A stretch of DNA of 64,000 bases from VGJW01 sp035285595 (GTDB lineage: Bacteria > Cyanobacteriota > Sericytochromatia > S15B-MN24 > VGJW01), in contig JAYKGV010000002.1 of the NCBI GenBank assembly GCA_035285595.1, positions 66,446 through 130,445 of the forward strand, read 5' to 3'. Shown piece after piece: positions 23,875 through 33,020 of this stretch. The stretch's first letter is position 1; the number at the start of each line of letters is the position of its first letter. The position numbers and the translations under genes are program-made. The notes under the pieces were generated by a model. It did no database searches, was not told the origin of the DNA, and saw only the letters and a list, made by a program, of their open reading frames with translations.

Positions 23875-26804
23875 GGATGGCGAGGCTTGCAGTCGCCCTG
23901 GCGGGCCTGCTGTTGATGGTGTCGGCTTGCCGGACGCCCGGTCCCGGTACGCTCACGCGACTGCAGGAGCCACCGGCAGGGCGGGAAAGTGCTCGGGCTG
24001 CAGGTGGCGGCATCACCCGGGACCGGGCCGACGGACTCGTCATCGAGACTGCTGCGCCCGTGGCCTTGCCTTCCTCTCGCATTAAGGTTCCCGCCGCCCT
24101 GGAGGGCAAGTCCTGGGGCCTCGCCTCCGTAGCCGTACGATGGCCCGCGCTGACGCCTGCCCGTTCGACGCAGGCCATCCCCCGCCAGGCTCGCAGCCTG
24201 CGCCTGAGGGTCATCGGATCCGATGGGCGAGTGCGTCTCTCCGACTTCTTCTTCAGGGGAGCGGATGATGTAGTTACCCGAAAGACCTACGCGCTGCCGG
24301 TCGAGACGGGCCTGCTGCTCGAGGTCCGGGCCTACCTCGAGACACGAGGAGAGCTGGAGACGACGCCGGCATCTGGCCAGACGGCCGTCTACCTTGCGGA
24401 TGCCGTGCCTGGTTTTGTCGAGCCGCCCTTCAATGACGGTCAGGTGGGAGGGCAGCGTGAATTCAACATGGTGGGACGCAGGGTTCTCGCCGAAGGCGTG
24501 ACCTTCAACTTTCAGGTGCAACTCTTCGCGGATTCGGCCGTCAGTATCCGGCTGGATGACAGTCAGCTCGTTGCGGGTATCGGCGGGGAACCTTCCTATG
24601 GCCTTGGTGGGGATCCCTACTTCCCCAACTTCGTCAGCACGGCCAGGTTCGCGCCCTTGGCCAACCCGCGCAATCTTTACCTTGATACCTGGAATAGCCG
24701 ACGTCGCCTGCTGTTCACGGTAAATCCCCAATTCGAGGTCGAGGATCCCAAGATCAGGCATCTTGTCATGATGCTGACAAGTCCGGGCATCGAAGGGCGT
24801 CAGTCCGATGCCGAAGCCACCGGTAGCCAGGTGTTGCGGCATGTCGCCGGGGGCAGCAAGCTGCTTTCCATCGATGAAGCCTTGACTGCTCTGCCCTTGA
24901 GGACCTTGCCTCTCGGTGCGGTTCGCCTCGCCACGTTGTTCGGTGTGCCCACCAATGCGACGGTGGTTCCCCATCTGTATTTCGACAGTGTTGCGGGCGA
25001 GACCCGAAGGTTTCTGGGGGTGCCTGTCGACGGCGCGGAAGCGATGAAGAGCAACATTGTCAGGAGCGACCTCGTGGATTTCGCTGTCACGGGGCTCGAG
25101 CGTGAAATGGTGGCGATGTCGGGCTTTGCGGCTGCCAGCTCGGGAGTCGGTTCTGGCGTGGGCAAGGGCTTGCTCCTGGCGAAATCTCGCGAGCTCTACG
25201 AGATCGAGGGCGGCGACCAGCCAAGGCTTCGGGCCGGTGGGGCGGCGGCTGCCAATGCGACACCCAGCGCCAGCGTGACCTCCAGGGCGTTGGACATCAT
25301 CCTGCGCGACAACATCGTCGGGGTCGCCGGCATGGTGGAGGACGAGGAGTCCTACGCTTTGGCGAGTTCTACCCTGCTGCTGCACGGCATCGGCCCCGAC
25401 GTGCGGCTGGCCCTCGGGTCCGAGGATGTGTCGAATCCCACCTTGGCCACGGTACCGGAGGGCCTGGGCACGAATCCCGCCGATGTCCGTGCCACCGACC
25501 TGCGTGATGTCGTGGCGTCGCCGGCATCGGCATCCGTGGTTTATGTGGCGGGTGGGGAAGATGGAGTCTTGCTGCGGATGGTGCTGCCTGCGAACCACAA
25601 CTATGCCGTGACCGCGCCGACCTTGGAGGTTCACAGGGTCTCAGGCTATGTCCCGGTGTCCCTCTCGGTGTCCTCGGACGGGACTCGACTGGCCGTGGTC
25701 GATTCTACGGGCGGTTTGCGCGTGCTTTCCGTGGGCGCCAACCCCTCTGATTCCTCATCGTGGACCGAGGTAGCCGTGCCGACGCTGACCAATGTCGTGC
25801 GGGCATGCTTCGTCCCCCGAACGGGCGGTGATTTGCTGGTGGCGTTCACGGTCGACGAACGTCGAGGCCAGATGCAGGCCATCGAACCATCTGGTGGAGA
25901 TGGAAGCTCGTTGTTGGATGGCTATTCCAGTTATGATCTGCGCCTGGGTGATGGCCGGAGCCTGAGTTTTCTCAGATTCGGTTTCTTCCTGGCGGATTCC
26001 GGCTTCATCGACCAGCCGGGCGCTCTGTCGGTCTTGGCCTCGGGCGATGTGGTGGTGGCGGACACAGGAAATAGTCGTGTGCGATATGTCCGCATGCAGG
26101 GTGACGATCCTGACCGCCTGGATTCCTTGGTCACCAGTGATCCCGAGAGAAATCCGTTGCCCCTGTTTGTTCTGGATCGGGTGGAGGGTTTGGACACGGA
26201 TGCCCATAGCACCGTCTTCGTCGCGGACAGCGAAAACTACTGCATCAGGATCTGGCGACCTTCTTGTGGTTTTCGGTTGACCGGCCTTCAGGTTGTAGCC
26301 GGTGAAGGCCAGAGGGGCTACAACTGGGACAACATCAACGCCAGGCTGGTTCAACTTGGCAAGGTCACCAGCGTGAAGGTCGAGCGTTCGATCTCTGGGC
26401 GACGCCGTGTCTTCTTCATTGATGGAGGCCAGCGGGTGCGCATGCTGACCCCGAGGTATCCCGACCTCATGACTCCTCTGGTCGACTGCGGGCCTGATCC
26501 CTACTTCGATTACATCGTTTCGACTATTGCGGGCGGGGGGCAAGGCACCTCCGAGAAAAATGCCGCTCAGTTCCGCTTGACGTCTCCTTCCTGGCTGGAC
26601 GTGGATCAGCGTGGGTACGTCTATGTGGCAGATGGCCGGGACATTCGACGGATAGACCCTGACGCAGGGACCATCGTGAGTATTTTCACCGCTTCCGCGA
26701 ACATCACGAGCTTCGTTATCGACGATTCGGACGCACGTCTGCGGGAACTGTATTTCACCACCGAGGAGAACCAGACCATCCGCAAGTTGATTCTCGAGGA
26801 CTGA
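23871..26804 (+). CDS. Large lipoprotein with NHL-like beta-propeller repeats
   Basis: 977 residues. The signal peptide ends in VSAC with C20 as the lipidated residue. The first 600 residues form beta-rich segments, and the C-terminal third has propeller-type repeats: LASGDVVVADTGNSRVRYV, STVFVADSENYCIRIW, DVDQRGYVYVADGRDIRRID and the final FTTEENQTIRKL. These are typical NHL/SMP-30 blades (xxVADxxNxRIRxx). It is likely a surface or periplasmic protein binding a carbohydrate or another protein. It is translationally coupled to the upstream exported protein and precedes the subtilase gene. Confidence 0.75.
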   Translation: MRMARLAVALAGLLLMVSACRTPGPGTLTRLQEPPAGRESARAAGGGITRDRADGLVIETAAPVALPSSRIKVPAALEGKSWGLASVAVRWPALTPARSTQAIPRQARSLRLRVIGSDGRVRLSDFFFRGADDVVTRKTYALPVETGLLLEVRAYLETRGELETTPASGQTAVYLADAVPGFVEPPFNDGQVGGQREFNMVGRRVLAEGVTFNFQVQLFADSAVSIRLDDSQLVAGIGGEPSYGLGGDPYFPNFVSTARFAPLANPRNLYLDTWNSRRRLLFTVNPQFEVEDPKIRHLVMMLTSPGIEGRQSDAEATGSQVLRHVAGGSKLLSIDEALTALPLRTLPLGAVRLATLFGVPTNATVVPHLYFDSVAGETRRFLGVPVDGAEAMKSNIVRSDLVDFAVTGLEREMVAMSGFAAASSGVGSGVGKGLLLAKSRELYEIEGGDQPRLRAGGAAAANATPSASVTSRALDIILRDNIVGVAGMVEDEESYALASSTLLLHGIGPDVRLALGSEDVSNPTLATVPEGLGTNPADVRATDLRDVVASPASASVVYVAGGEDGVLLRMVLPANHNYAVTAPTLEVHRVSGYVPVSLSVSSDGTRLAVVDSTGGLRVLSVGANPSDSSSWTEVAVPTLTNVVRACFVPRTGGDLLVAFTVDERRGQMQAIEPSGGDGSSLLDGYSSYDLRLGDGRSLSFLRFGFFLADSGFIDQPGALSVLASGDVVVADTGNSRVRYVRMQGDDPDRLDSLVTSDPERNPLPLFVLDRVEGLDTDAHSTVFVADSENYCIRIWRPSCGFRLTGLQVVAGEGQRGYNWDNINARLVQLGKVTSVKVERSISGRRRVFFIDGGQRVRMLTPRYPDLMTPLVDCGPDPYFDYIVSTIAGGGQGTSEKNAAQFRLTSPSWLDVDQRGYVYVADGRDIRRIDPDAGTIVSIFTASANITSFVIDDSDARLRELYFTTEENQTIRKLILED

Positions 26805-26833
26805 ACAGAAAGAACTTTTTTGCCTTGTCGCTC

Positions 26834-26862
26834 TTGAAAGACGCAATGAGAACCTCTAGGAT
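26834..26862 (+). promoter_or_regulatory. Sigma-70 type promoter for the subtilase gene
   Basis: TTGAAA at 26834-26839 and TAGGAT at 26857-26862 are separated by exactly 17 bases. The expected start is near 26869, giving a leader of about 55 bases. It is one of the best canonical promoters in the window. Confidence 0.6.
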
Positions 26863-26868
26863 AACGAT

Positions 26869-26885
26869 GTTAATCCTTGGTTAAC
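26869..26885. promoter_or_regulatory. Inverted repeat at the predicted start site of the subtilase transcript
   Basis: GTTAA and TTAAC flank a seven-base centre at 26869-26885, right where the promoter would start transcription. An AT-rich dyad here could be an operator. It might also be chance in an AT-rich leader. Confidence 0.3.
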
Positions 26886-26923
26886 TTTTTCTTATCCCTC
26901 TTTCTTTGGAGTGCTTGACAGCC

Positions 26924-28180
26924 ATGCGCAAGGCGATGGGGCTTTTGGTGGTGGCGGCAACCGTAGGATGTGGCCAGCAGTTGGCCGGTTCTCCAGCGCT
27001 TGAGACCCGCCAGGCGGGTCAGGATGTCAGTGCGGCTGCGGCTCGTGAAGTGATGGTGCTGGTCCAGCCCGGCGCTGCGCTCCAGGCGACGAAGGCCGTT
27101 CGGGCCATGGGTGGGACGGTCGCTCGCTCGTTCCGTCTGCGTCAGGAAGTTCAGGTCGTCCGTGTTCCCTCGGGTGTGGATCGTGACGCCTTCGTGGCTC
27201 GTCTGGGACAGCAGCCCGGTGTCACGGCCGCAGTGCCGCAGCGGGTATACCGGGCCATTCCGGTGATGCAGGAGTCTGAGCTTTCCAGAGAGGTTGGTGC
27301 CCTGCTCAGTTTGAACGATCCCAAATTTTCCCAGCAGTGGGCTTATAACCGCACGGGTGTTCCGGCAAACTGGGCCGGTATCGATGCGACGAACACCCTT
27401 GTTGCGGTCGCTGACACGGGTGTCGATGCGGCCCATCCCGATCTGGGCGGTCGGGTTCGGAGTGGGGGCAACTTCGCAGGTGGCGAGGGAACGGCGGACA
27501 AGGTCGGTCACGGGACGCATTGCGCCGGCATCATCGGCGCCACGGGCAACAACGGCAAGGGAATCGCGGGCATCGTATGGAATGCCCCGATTCTTGCCAT
27601 CAAGGTTCTGGGCGACAATGGCTCCGGCACGACTGAAGGCGTGGCCCAAGGTATGAAGGCCGCGGCCGACGCGGGAGCCAAGGTCCTGAACATGAGTCTC
27701 GGCTCTGATACCACTCAGGTGGACCCCGTGATGCATGACGCCTTGGAGTACTGTCTCTCGAAGGGGACCGTGGTCATCTGCGCGGCAGGTAACAACGGCC
27801 GGTTCGTGGGCTCACCCGCCAACGACCCGCTTGCCATCGCGGTGTCGAGTACCAGCGACGGCATGTTCGGCGGTGAGAAGATCTCCGGCTTCTCGAGCCG
27901 CGGCCGGCAGATCTGGGTCGCTGCCCCGGGTGGAGGAATCATGAGCACGCTCCCCACGACGGGTAGCCAGATGGGATCCACCTACGGCAAGGCTTCCGGG
28001 ACTTCGATGGCTTGTCCTTTCGTTGCCGGTACGGCCACGATGATGCGGGCATCCCATCCCGACTGGTCCGTGGCCCAGGTTCGCGAAGCCCTCAAGGTCT
28101 CTACGGACGATCTCGGGACCCCGGGCTTCGACGCGCTCTATGGACACGGCCGCATCAATCTGGTCAAGGCTTCGCGCTAG
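26924..28180 (+). CDS. Exported subtilisin-like serine protease (S8 family)
   Basis: 418 residues. An N-terminal signal segment ends at VGC, a possible weak lipobox. An inhibitor-I9-like propeptide follows (about 35-110, with VMVLVQPGAALQATKAVRAM). The catalytic triad is complete: D164 in VADTGVDAAHPDL, H196 in GHGTHCAG and S361 in SGTSMACPF; the oxyanion asparagine lies in CAAGNNGRF. It would cleave proteins outside the cytoplasm after removing its own propeptide. The start is ATG 26924; a TTG at 26906 is possible. It has its own promoter and a strong terminator. Confidence 0.93.
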   Translation: MRKAMGLLVVAATVGCGQQLAGSPALETRQAGQDVSAAAAREVMVLVQPGAALQATKAVRAMGGTVARSFRLRQEVQVVRVPSGVDRDAFVARLGQQPGVTAAVPQRVYRAIPVMQESELSREVGALLSLNDPKFSQQWAYNRTGVPANWAGIDATNTLVAVADTGVDAAHPDLGGRVRSGGNFAGGEGTADKVGHGTHCAGIIGATGNNGKGIAGIVWNAPILAIKVLGDNGSGTTEGVAQGMKAAADAGAKVLNMSLGSDTTQVDPVMHDALEYCLSKGTVVICAAGNNGRFVGSPANDPLAIAVSSTSDGMFGGEKISGFSSRGRQIWVAAPGGGIMSTLPTTGSQMGSTYGKASGTSMACPFVAGTATMMRASHPDWSVAQVREALKVSTDDLGTPGFDALYGHGRINLVKASR

Positions 28181-28192
28181 TCAGGAAAATTT

Positions 28193-28235
28193 CCAAGGGG
28201 CCCCTACATTGCGGAGGGGCCCCTTGGTTTCTTTA
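28193..28235. terminator. Bidirectional terminator between subtilase and sensor kinase genes
   Basis: A 13-base-pair stem (CCAAGGGGCCCCT at 28193-28205 with AGGGGCCCCTTGG at 28215-28227) has a nine-base loop. It is followed by TTTCTTT on the plus strand, and on the minus strand by AAATTTTCC. It sits between convergent genes and can serve both; the kinase stop codon lies within the plus-strand T tract. Confidence 0.88.
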
Positions 28236-29894
28236 TGGGACCAGGTATGGCAGCTTGAACCAGAACGTAGACCCGCACGTGGCACCAGGCTCGACCCCGA
28301 TCTCGCCTCCATGGGCTTCGATGAAGGCTCGAGACACGTAGAGACCGAGGCCCGAGCCTCTCTTGGCCGAGACGGGATTCCGACTCCCTTGGAAATACTT
28401 GTCGAAGACCTTGGCGACATCCTCCGGTTGGATGCCGATGCCATCGTCCGAAACGCGAACCACGACGTGGTGGTCGGTCCGATCAATGTCGACCCGAATC
28501 GTGCCCCCTTTAGGTGTGAATTTGATGGCGTTTCCGATCAGGTTCAAGAGGACCTGGCCGATACGTTGGGGGTCGCACGACACCTCAGTTTCGGGAGTTT
28601 CTTCGGGTAGAAGAAGCTGTACGGATGCATCCCTGAGCTGGGGCCACATACTCGAGGCCACCTGTCGCGCGAGATCCGCAAGGTTGACTTCTCGCTGGGA
28701 CAGACTGAAGGTGCCTGCCTCAAGCTTCGCATAGTCAAGCAGATCGTCCACGAGACGTTGCAGACGCCCGGCAGCCAGCTGAATTTCGTGGAGAAAGTCC
28801 AGCTGACGCGGGCTCAGCGGACCTTCCAGACCATCTTCCAGCAGTTCAGCATGGCCGATGATTGAAGCCAAGGGCGTGTGCAACTCGTGAGACGCCGCGC
28901 TGACAAAGTCGTCGCGCAACCGATCAAGATGCTTCTGTCGTGCCGTGTGTTCCGCTTCGCGTTGTTCGCGCTCGATGCGTGGAGTCACATCGATGGCCAG
29001 AAGAAGCGTCGCGCTGCCATCTCTTGCGGAGTCGAGCGGTTGGACGGCCAGGTCCCACCAGGACGTCTGTCCGCCATTCCATCCGGGTAGCCGGAGCGGA
29101 AAGGCTTCGAGTCGGAAAGGGCCGCGAGGGAGTGGCTGGTGCGCCAGATCGACCGGAGTGAGACCTTCGAGCAGATTGCCCAGGGGCTTGCCAATCAGGT
29201 CTTCTGCCTTACGCTGTAGCCATTCGGCTGCCTGTGGGCTGACCCATGTCAGGCACCTGTGGGCATCCAATGTTGCCAGCATGGCGGGCATTTGCCTGAT
29301 GACCTGCTCCGAAAAGGCTTGATTACGAGCGATGACGAGTGCGGTGACAAGTTGGTCTGCCAGAGCAGCGGCCACTTGGAGCTCGCGTGCGGAGAACCGC
29401 CGGGGTTCGACAAAGAACGTGAAGACATGGCCTAGCGTTCGACCGTCGTGAACCAAAGGCGATCCGAAATAGCTCCCGAATCCCCAAGCTAGTCCCATCC
29501 TTCGGCCCATCGGGGTTGATTCCGGATCCTGTTGGACATCCTCCACGAGGATGGGCCCATCGGGGATCTCGAGACGCTCGGGCTGCCCATATCGCCCAAG
29601 GTGCTCCGCGAGCATGGTACGAGCCTCTGCAAGCTTGGCAGATTGACGATCTTCGGGGATTCCACGAACCCAGAGGGCCTCGAGACCCATTGAGCCGGTC
29701 CCTTGACGTAAGACCACCGCGCAATACCGGGCATCGAGCAGTTCGGTCATCTGACGGATGCCTGTCCGGATCAGTCGATCGGGCGAATATCCTTCAGCAA
29801 CTCCTCGGCTAAGTTCACCGAGAAGCCTTAGTTCCGGCAGGGGAGCACGATCGAATGTGGCCTCCGAACCCGGGTCGGGACGGGCGGAGCGCAT
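28233..29894 (-). CDS. Soluble GAF-PAS sensor histidine kinase
   Basis: 553 residues with no membrane helix. A GAF-like domain spans about 30-190, a PAS-like domain about 200-310, then the dimerisation helix with H336 in ASHELHTPLASIIGH, and the ATPase domain with NLIGNAIKFTPKGG, VSDDGIGI and GSGLGLYVSRAFIEAHGG. It should sense a cytoplasmic signal and phosphorylate a response regulator, but no regulator gene is adjacent. AAAGGAGG before the ATG is a near-perfect ribosome site. It begins 12 bases after the thiolase stop, so it belongs to the transporter-thiolase run. Confidence 0.92.
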   Translation of the reverse strand: MRSARPDPGSEATFDRAPLPELRLLGELSRGVAEGYSPDRLIRTGIRQMTELLDARYCAVVLRQGTGSMGLEALWVRGIPEDRQSAKLAEARTMLAEHLGRYGQPERLEIPDGPILVEDVQQDPESTPMGRRMGLAWGFGSYFGSPLVHDGRTLGHVFTFFVEPRRFSARELQVAAALADQLVTALVIARNQAFSEQVIRQMPAMLATLDAHRCLTWVSPQAAEWLQRKAEDLIGKPLGNLLEGLTPVDLAHQPLPRGPFRLEAFPLRLPGWNGGQTSWWDLAVQPLDSARDGSATLLLAIDVTPRIEREQREAEHTARQKHLDRLRDDFVSAASHELHTPLASIIGHAELLEDGLEGPLSPRQLDFLHEIQLAAGRLQRLVDDLLDYAKLEAGTFSLSQREVNLADLARQVASSMWPQLRDASVQLLLPEETPETEVSCDPQRIGQVLLNLIGNAIKFTPKGGTIRVDIDRTDHHVVVRVSDDGIGIQPEDVAKVFDKYFQGSRNPVSAKRGSGLGLYVSRAFIEAHGGEIGVEPGATCGSTFWFKLPYLVP

Positions 29895-29906
29895 CAGAAA
29901 CCTCCT

Positions 29907-31088
29907 TTACGTGTCGTTGACCTCAAGTACGGCAGCGATCCCTTGTCCGCCACCAATACATAGAGTGACGAGCGCGTGACCGCCACCTCGTTGACGAAGT
30001 TGTTCGAGGGCCGTAAGGACCAATCGCGTCCCCGACGCTGCCAGGGGATGGCCCAATGCGATGGCGCCACCCTGCAGGTTGATGCGCTCGGGATCGAGGC
30101 TCAGCTCTCGGCACACCGCAAGCGCCTGAGCCGCAAAGGCTTCGTTGATCTCGACAACTGCCATGTCTTGCAGGCGCAGGCCTGAGCGTTCGAGAGCCTT
30201 TCGGCTCGCGGGGACGGGACCAATGCCCATGATGCTGGGCTCGACACCGGCCACGGCCCAGGAACGCAGGATTCCCAGTGGCTTAAGACCCTTGCGATCA
30301 GCCCACGACGAGCGGGCCAAGACTACTGCCGCCGCACCGTCATTGATGCCACTGGCGTTCCCCGCCGTGACCGTGCCCCCTTCACGAAAGCGGGCCGGTA
30401 GCCGAGCCAGCGCCTCGAGCGTGGCCTCCGCCCGTACGTGCTCATCCTGCTCAAGGAGGGCGTCCCCCTTCTTCCCTTGGATGCGTACGGATACGATCTC
30501 GCATGCAAGGGCTTCCTTGGCGGCTGCGGCCAAGGCATGGGACCGCAAGGAGAACGCATCCTGCTCCTGACGCGAGATACCGTGCTTCTCGGCAAGGTTC
30601 TCGGCAGTGATGGCCATTGGAGTCTTGCAGAACTTGTCGGTCAATGCGGACCAAAGGGTGTCGACCAAGGGCATGGCGTTCATGGGGTGACCCCAGCGAG
30701 CCTTGGGGATGACGTAAGGTGCGGTACTCAGGCTTTCGGTTCCTCCGGCAAGAGCGACTTCCGCTTCCCCAAGCAGGATGTCCTGAGCTGCCGTCACGAC
30801 CGCCTGTAGCCCTGACCCACAAAGGCGATTGACGGTCAGGGCGGGAGCTTCGATAGGTATTCCGGCATGCAGGGCCACGTGGCGTGCCAGGTACGCAGCA
30901 TCTTCCCGACAGTGAACGACGTTACCCATGACCACGTCTTCGATATCGGTGGCTGAAACGCCCGCTCTTTCCAAGGCCCCTTGAGCCGCCACCACCCCGA
31001 GTTCGGTCGGGGACAGATCACGCCCTGGCCCTCCAAACTCAAGGAATGGCGTCCTCGCCCCACCCAGCAGGACGATGGAATCAGTCAT
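29907..31088 (-). CDS. Acetyl-CoA acetyltransferase (thiolase)
   Basis: 393 residues, the standard thiolase length. C90 in NRLCGSGLQAV is the nucleophile, GGAIALGHPLAASG carries the catalytic His, and TLCIGGGQGIA carries the second Cys. NEAFAAQALA is the family NEAFA motif. It condenses or cleaves acyl-CoA in the cytoplasm, either joining two acetyl-CoA or ending beta-oxidation; sequence alone does not separate these. It lies 36 bases after the permease gene and 12 bases before the kinase gene. Placement inside a transporter operon is unusual. Confidence 0.93.
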   Translation of the reverse strand: MTDSIVLLGGARTPFLEFGGPGRDLSPTELGVVAAQGALERAGVSATDIEDVVMGNVVHCREDAAYLARHVALHAGIPIEAPALTVNRLCGSGLQAVVTAAQDILLGEAEVALAGGTESLSTAPYVIPKARWGHPMNAMPLVDTLWSALTDKFCKTPMAITAENLAEKHGISRQEQDAFSLRSHALAAAAKEALACEIVSVRIQGKKGDALLEQDEHVRAEATLEALARLPARFREGGTVTAGNASGINDGAAAVVLARSSWADRKGLKPLGILRSWAVAGVEPSIMGIGPVPASRKALERSGLRLQDMAVVEINEAFAAQALAVCRELSLDPERINLQGGAIALGHPLAASGTRLVLTALEQLRQRGGGHALVTLCIGGGQGIAAVLEVNDT

Positions 31089-31124
31089 TGGAAACCTCCT
31101 GTCCTGCGCGGGTTGAAATGGTGT

Positions 31125-32057
31125 TCAAGCCTTGAGCTTTGGGTCCAAGGCATCTCTTAGGCCATCGCCGATGAAGTTGATCGATACGACGGTCAAGAAG
31201 ATCATGATGCCCGGGTAAACGGCAAGCCACGGGGTCGCAATCATATATTGCTGTGCGTTGCTCAACATGTTGCCCCAGCTGGGTACCGGTGGCTGAATAC
31301 CCATGCCGAGGAAGGACAGTCCGCTCTCCAGGATGATGGCTTCGCCCACCTGCAGCGTGGCGGCCACGAAAATGGGAGCCATGGCATTGGGAATGAGGTG
31401 ACGGGTGATGATCCAGAAGGATTTTCCCCCGACGGCCGTAGAGGCTTCGACAAACTCCTGTTCCCTGAGTGACAGGAACTCGCCTCTGACGAGACGGGCC
31501 ACACCCATCCAAGAGCTGGCGCCAATGATGACCGAGATCAGCGCCAGCTGCTGCAATTCGGGTGCGATGAAGGGAACGAGGGTCTTGCCTCTGGTGAAAT
31601 TCGAAAGTACGAGCAACAGCATCAGCAGTGGGATACAGAGAAACATGTCGGTCAACCGCATACCCAAGGTATCGATCCACTTGCCGAAATATCCCGTCAC
31701 GGCTCCGACGAGGGTTCCGATCAGGACGCCAAGGACAGCCGCAGACAAGCCGACGAAGAGGGAAATGCGTCCGGCATAGAGGAGTCGGGCAAGCACATCC
31801 TGCCCCAGCTCATCCGTACCCAGTGGATGGGCCAAGCTGGGGGCCAGTTGGTTTGTGTTGGCAAGATCCTGCGCGTCGTAGGCGGGAAGGAACCACGGCC
31901 CGACGACGGCTGCCAGCACCAGCAGCAGCAACATAAGAAAAGACGCCACAGCCAGGCGATGCTTGCGGAAGCGGCGCAGGACCATCGCCCCGAAGGACTC
32001 GGGAGGTGGCAGCTGTGACACAGCCGTGACGGCCTGGGAAGGAGTTGCGATGGCCAA
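31125..32057 (-). CDS. dppC: Peptide/nickel-type ABC permease, DppC/OppC family
   Basis: 310 residues with six membrane segments. The DppC-type start (a cytoplasmic N-terminus, then FLMLLLLVLAAVVGPWF), the loop HPLGTDELGQDVLARLLYAGR and the ATPase-contact EAA loop EASTAVGGKSFWIITRHLIPNA are all there. It forms the membrane channel with DppB. It starts nine bases after the dppB stop. The cargo is probably a di- or oligopeptide but could be another small solute. Confidence 0.9.
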   Translation of the reverse strand: MAIATPSQAVTAVSQLPPPESFGAMVLRRFRKHRLAVASFLMLLLLVLAAVVGPWFLPAYDAQDLANTNQLAPSLAHPLGTDELGQDVLARLLYAGRISLFVGLSAAVLGVLIGTLVGAVTGYFGKWIDTLGMRLTDMFLCIPLLMLLLVLSNFTRGKTLVPFIAPELQQLALISVIIGASSWMGVARLVRGEFLSLREQEFVEASTAVGGKSFWIITRHLIPNAMAPIFVAATLQVGEAIILESGLSFLGMGIQPPVPSWGNMLSNAQQYMIATPWLAVYPGIMIFLTVVSINFIGDGLRDALDPKLKA

Positions 32058-32066
32058 GCGGAGACC

Positions 32067-33017
32067 TCAGTCGTACCGGATGCGCGGGTCGAGCGCGGCG
32101 TAGGCAATGTCGGCCAGGATGTTGGACAACACCACGAGGGTGGCCGAGATGGTCAAAATGGCCATGATGACGGGGTAGTCGCTGCGCCCGAGCGAGTCGA
32201 AGAAGAGTCGTCCGATACCCGGCCACGCAAAGATGGTCTCGGTCATGATGGCCCCGCCGAAGATGCCCGGAAGAGCCAGAGCGATGATGGTCACGACGGG
32301 GACCAATGCGTTGCGGAAGGCGTGACGGCCGATCACGCGGAACTCGTCGAGTCCCTTTGCTCTGGCGGTACGAACGTACTCCTGGCGGATGACTTCCAGC
32401 ATGGAACTGCGCATGTAGCGGCTCCACGACGCCACCGACACAATGGACAACATGGTCACGGGCAAGACGAGATGCTCGATGAGGTCCAGGAGACCCGTCT
32501 CGCCCAGGTCGTGAACACCACCTGAAGGCAGCCATCGAAGCTGGGCAGCGAACAGGAGAAGCAGCATGACCCCGAACCAGAAGACGGGAAGACTGTAGCC
32601 GATGAACGCAAAGGTCGTGACCCCGAAGTCAAAGGCGCTGTACTGCTTTACCGCGCTCATGACGCCAAGGAAGACACCGATGGCGAGCGACACGGTGAAG
32701 GCCGTGCCCATCAACACCAGGGTGTTGGGCAGGAACGCGGCAATCATGTCTGTCACGGCCTGACCCGTGAAGAGCGAGTTGCCGAGATTTCCCGTGAGCA
32801 AAGACCGGAGCCAGTAAAGGTATTGGATGTACAAGGGCTGGTCGAGCCCCATGATGTGCTTGATCTTTTCAAGGTCTTCGGGGCGGACTCTAGGGTTCTG
32901 GGTGTAGGCGGCGAGTGGGCCCCCGGGCATCAGGTGCATGATCAGGAACAGCAGCAGGGTGACGCCGATGAGCAGCGGGATGCTTGTGAGCAGCCTACGA
33001 AGGATAAAGGAACCCAT
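32067..33017 (-). CDS. dppB: Peptide/nickel-type ABC permease, DppB/OppB family
   Basis: 316 residues. The typical opening FILRRLLTSIPLLIGVTLLLF and the MPGGPLAAY segment mark DppB/OppB, and RTARAKGLDEFRVIGRHAFRNALVP is the EAA loop that binds the ATPases. Six membrane segments are visible. It starts three bases after the binding-protein gene and ends nine before dppC, a tight operon. Confidence 0.92.
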   Translation of the reverse strand: MGSFILRRLLTSIPLLIGVTLLLFLIMHLMPGGPLAAYTQNPRVRPEDLEKIKHIMGLDQPLYIQYLYWLRSLLTGNLGNSLFTGQAVTDMIAAFLPNTLVLMGTAFTVSLAIGVFLGVMSAVKQYSAFDFGVTTFAFIGYSLPVFWFGVMLLLLFAAQLRWLPSGGVHDLGETGLLDLIEHLVLPVTMLSIVSVASWSRYMRSSMLEVIRQEYVRTARAKGLDEFRVIGRHAFRNALVPVVTIIALALPGIFGGAIMTETIFAWPGIGRLFFDSLGRSDYPVIMAILTISATLVVLSNILADIAYAALDPRIRYD

Positions 33018-33020
33018 GCG

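Noticed and set aside
23727..25634. 635-residue minus-strand frame
   Set aside because: Antisense to the NHL-like lipoprotein; no ribosome site or family motif.
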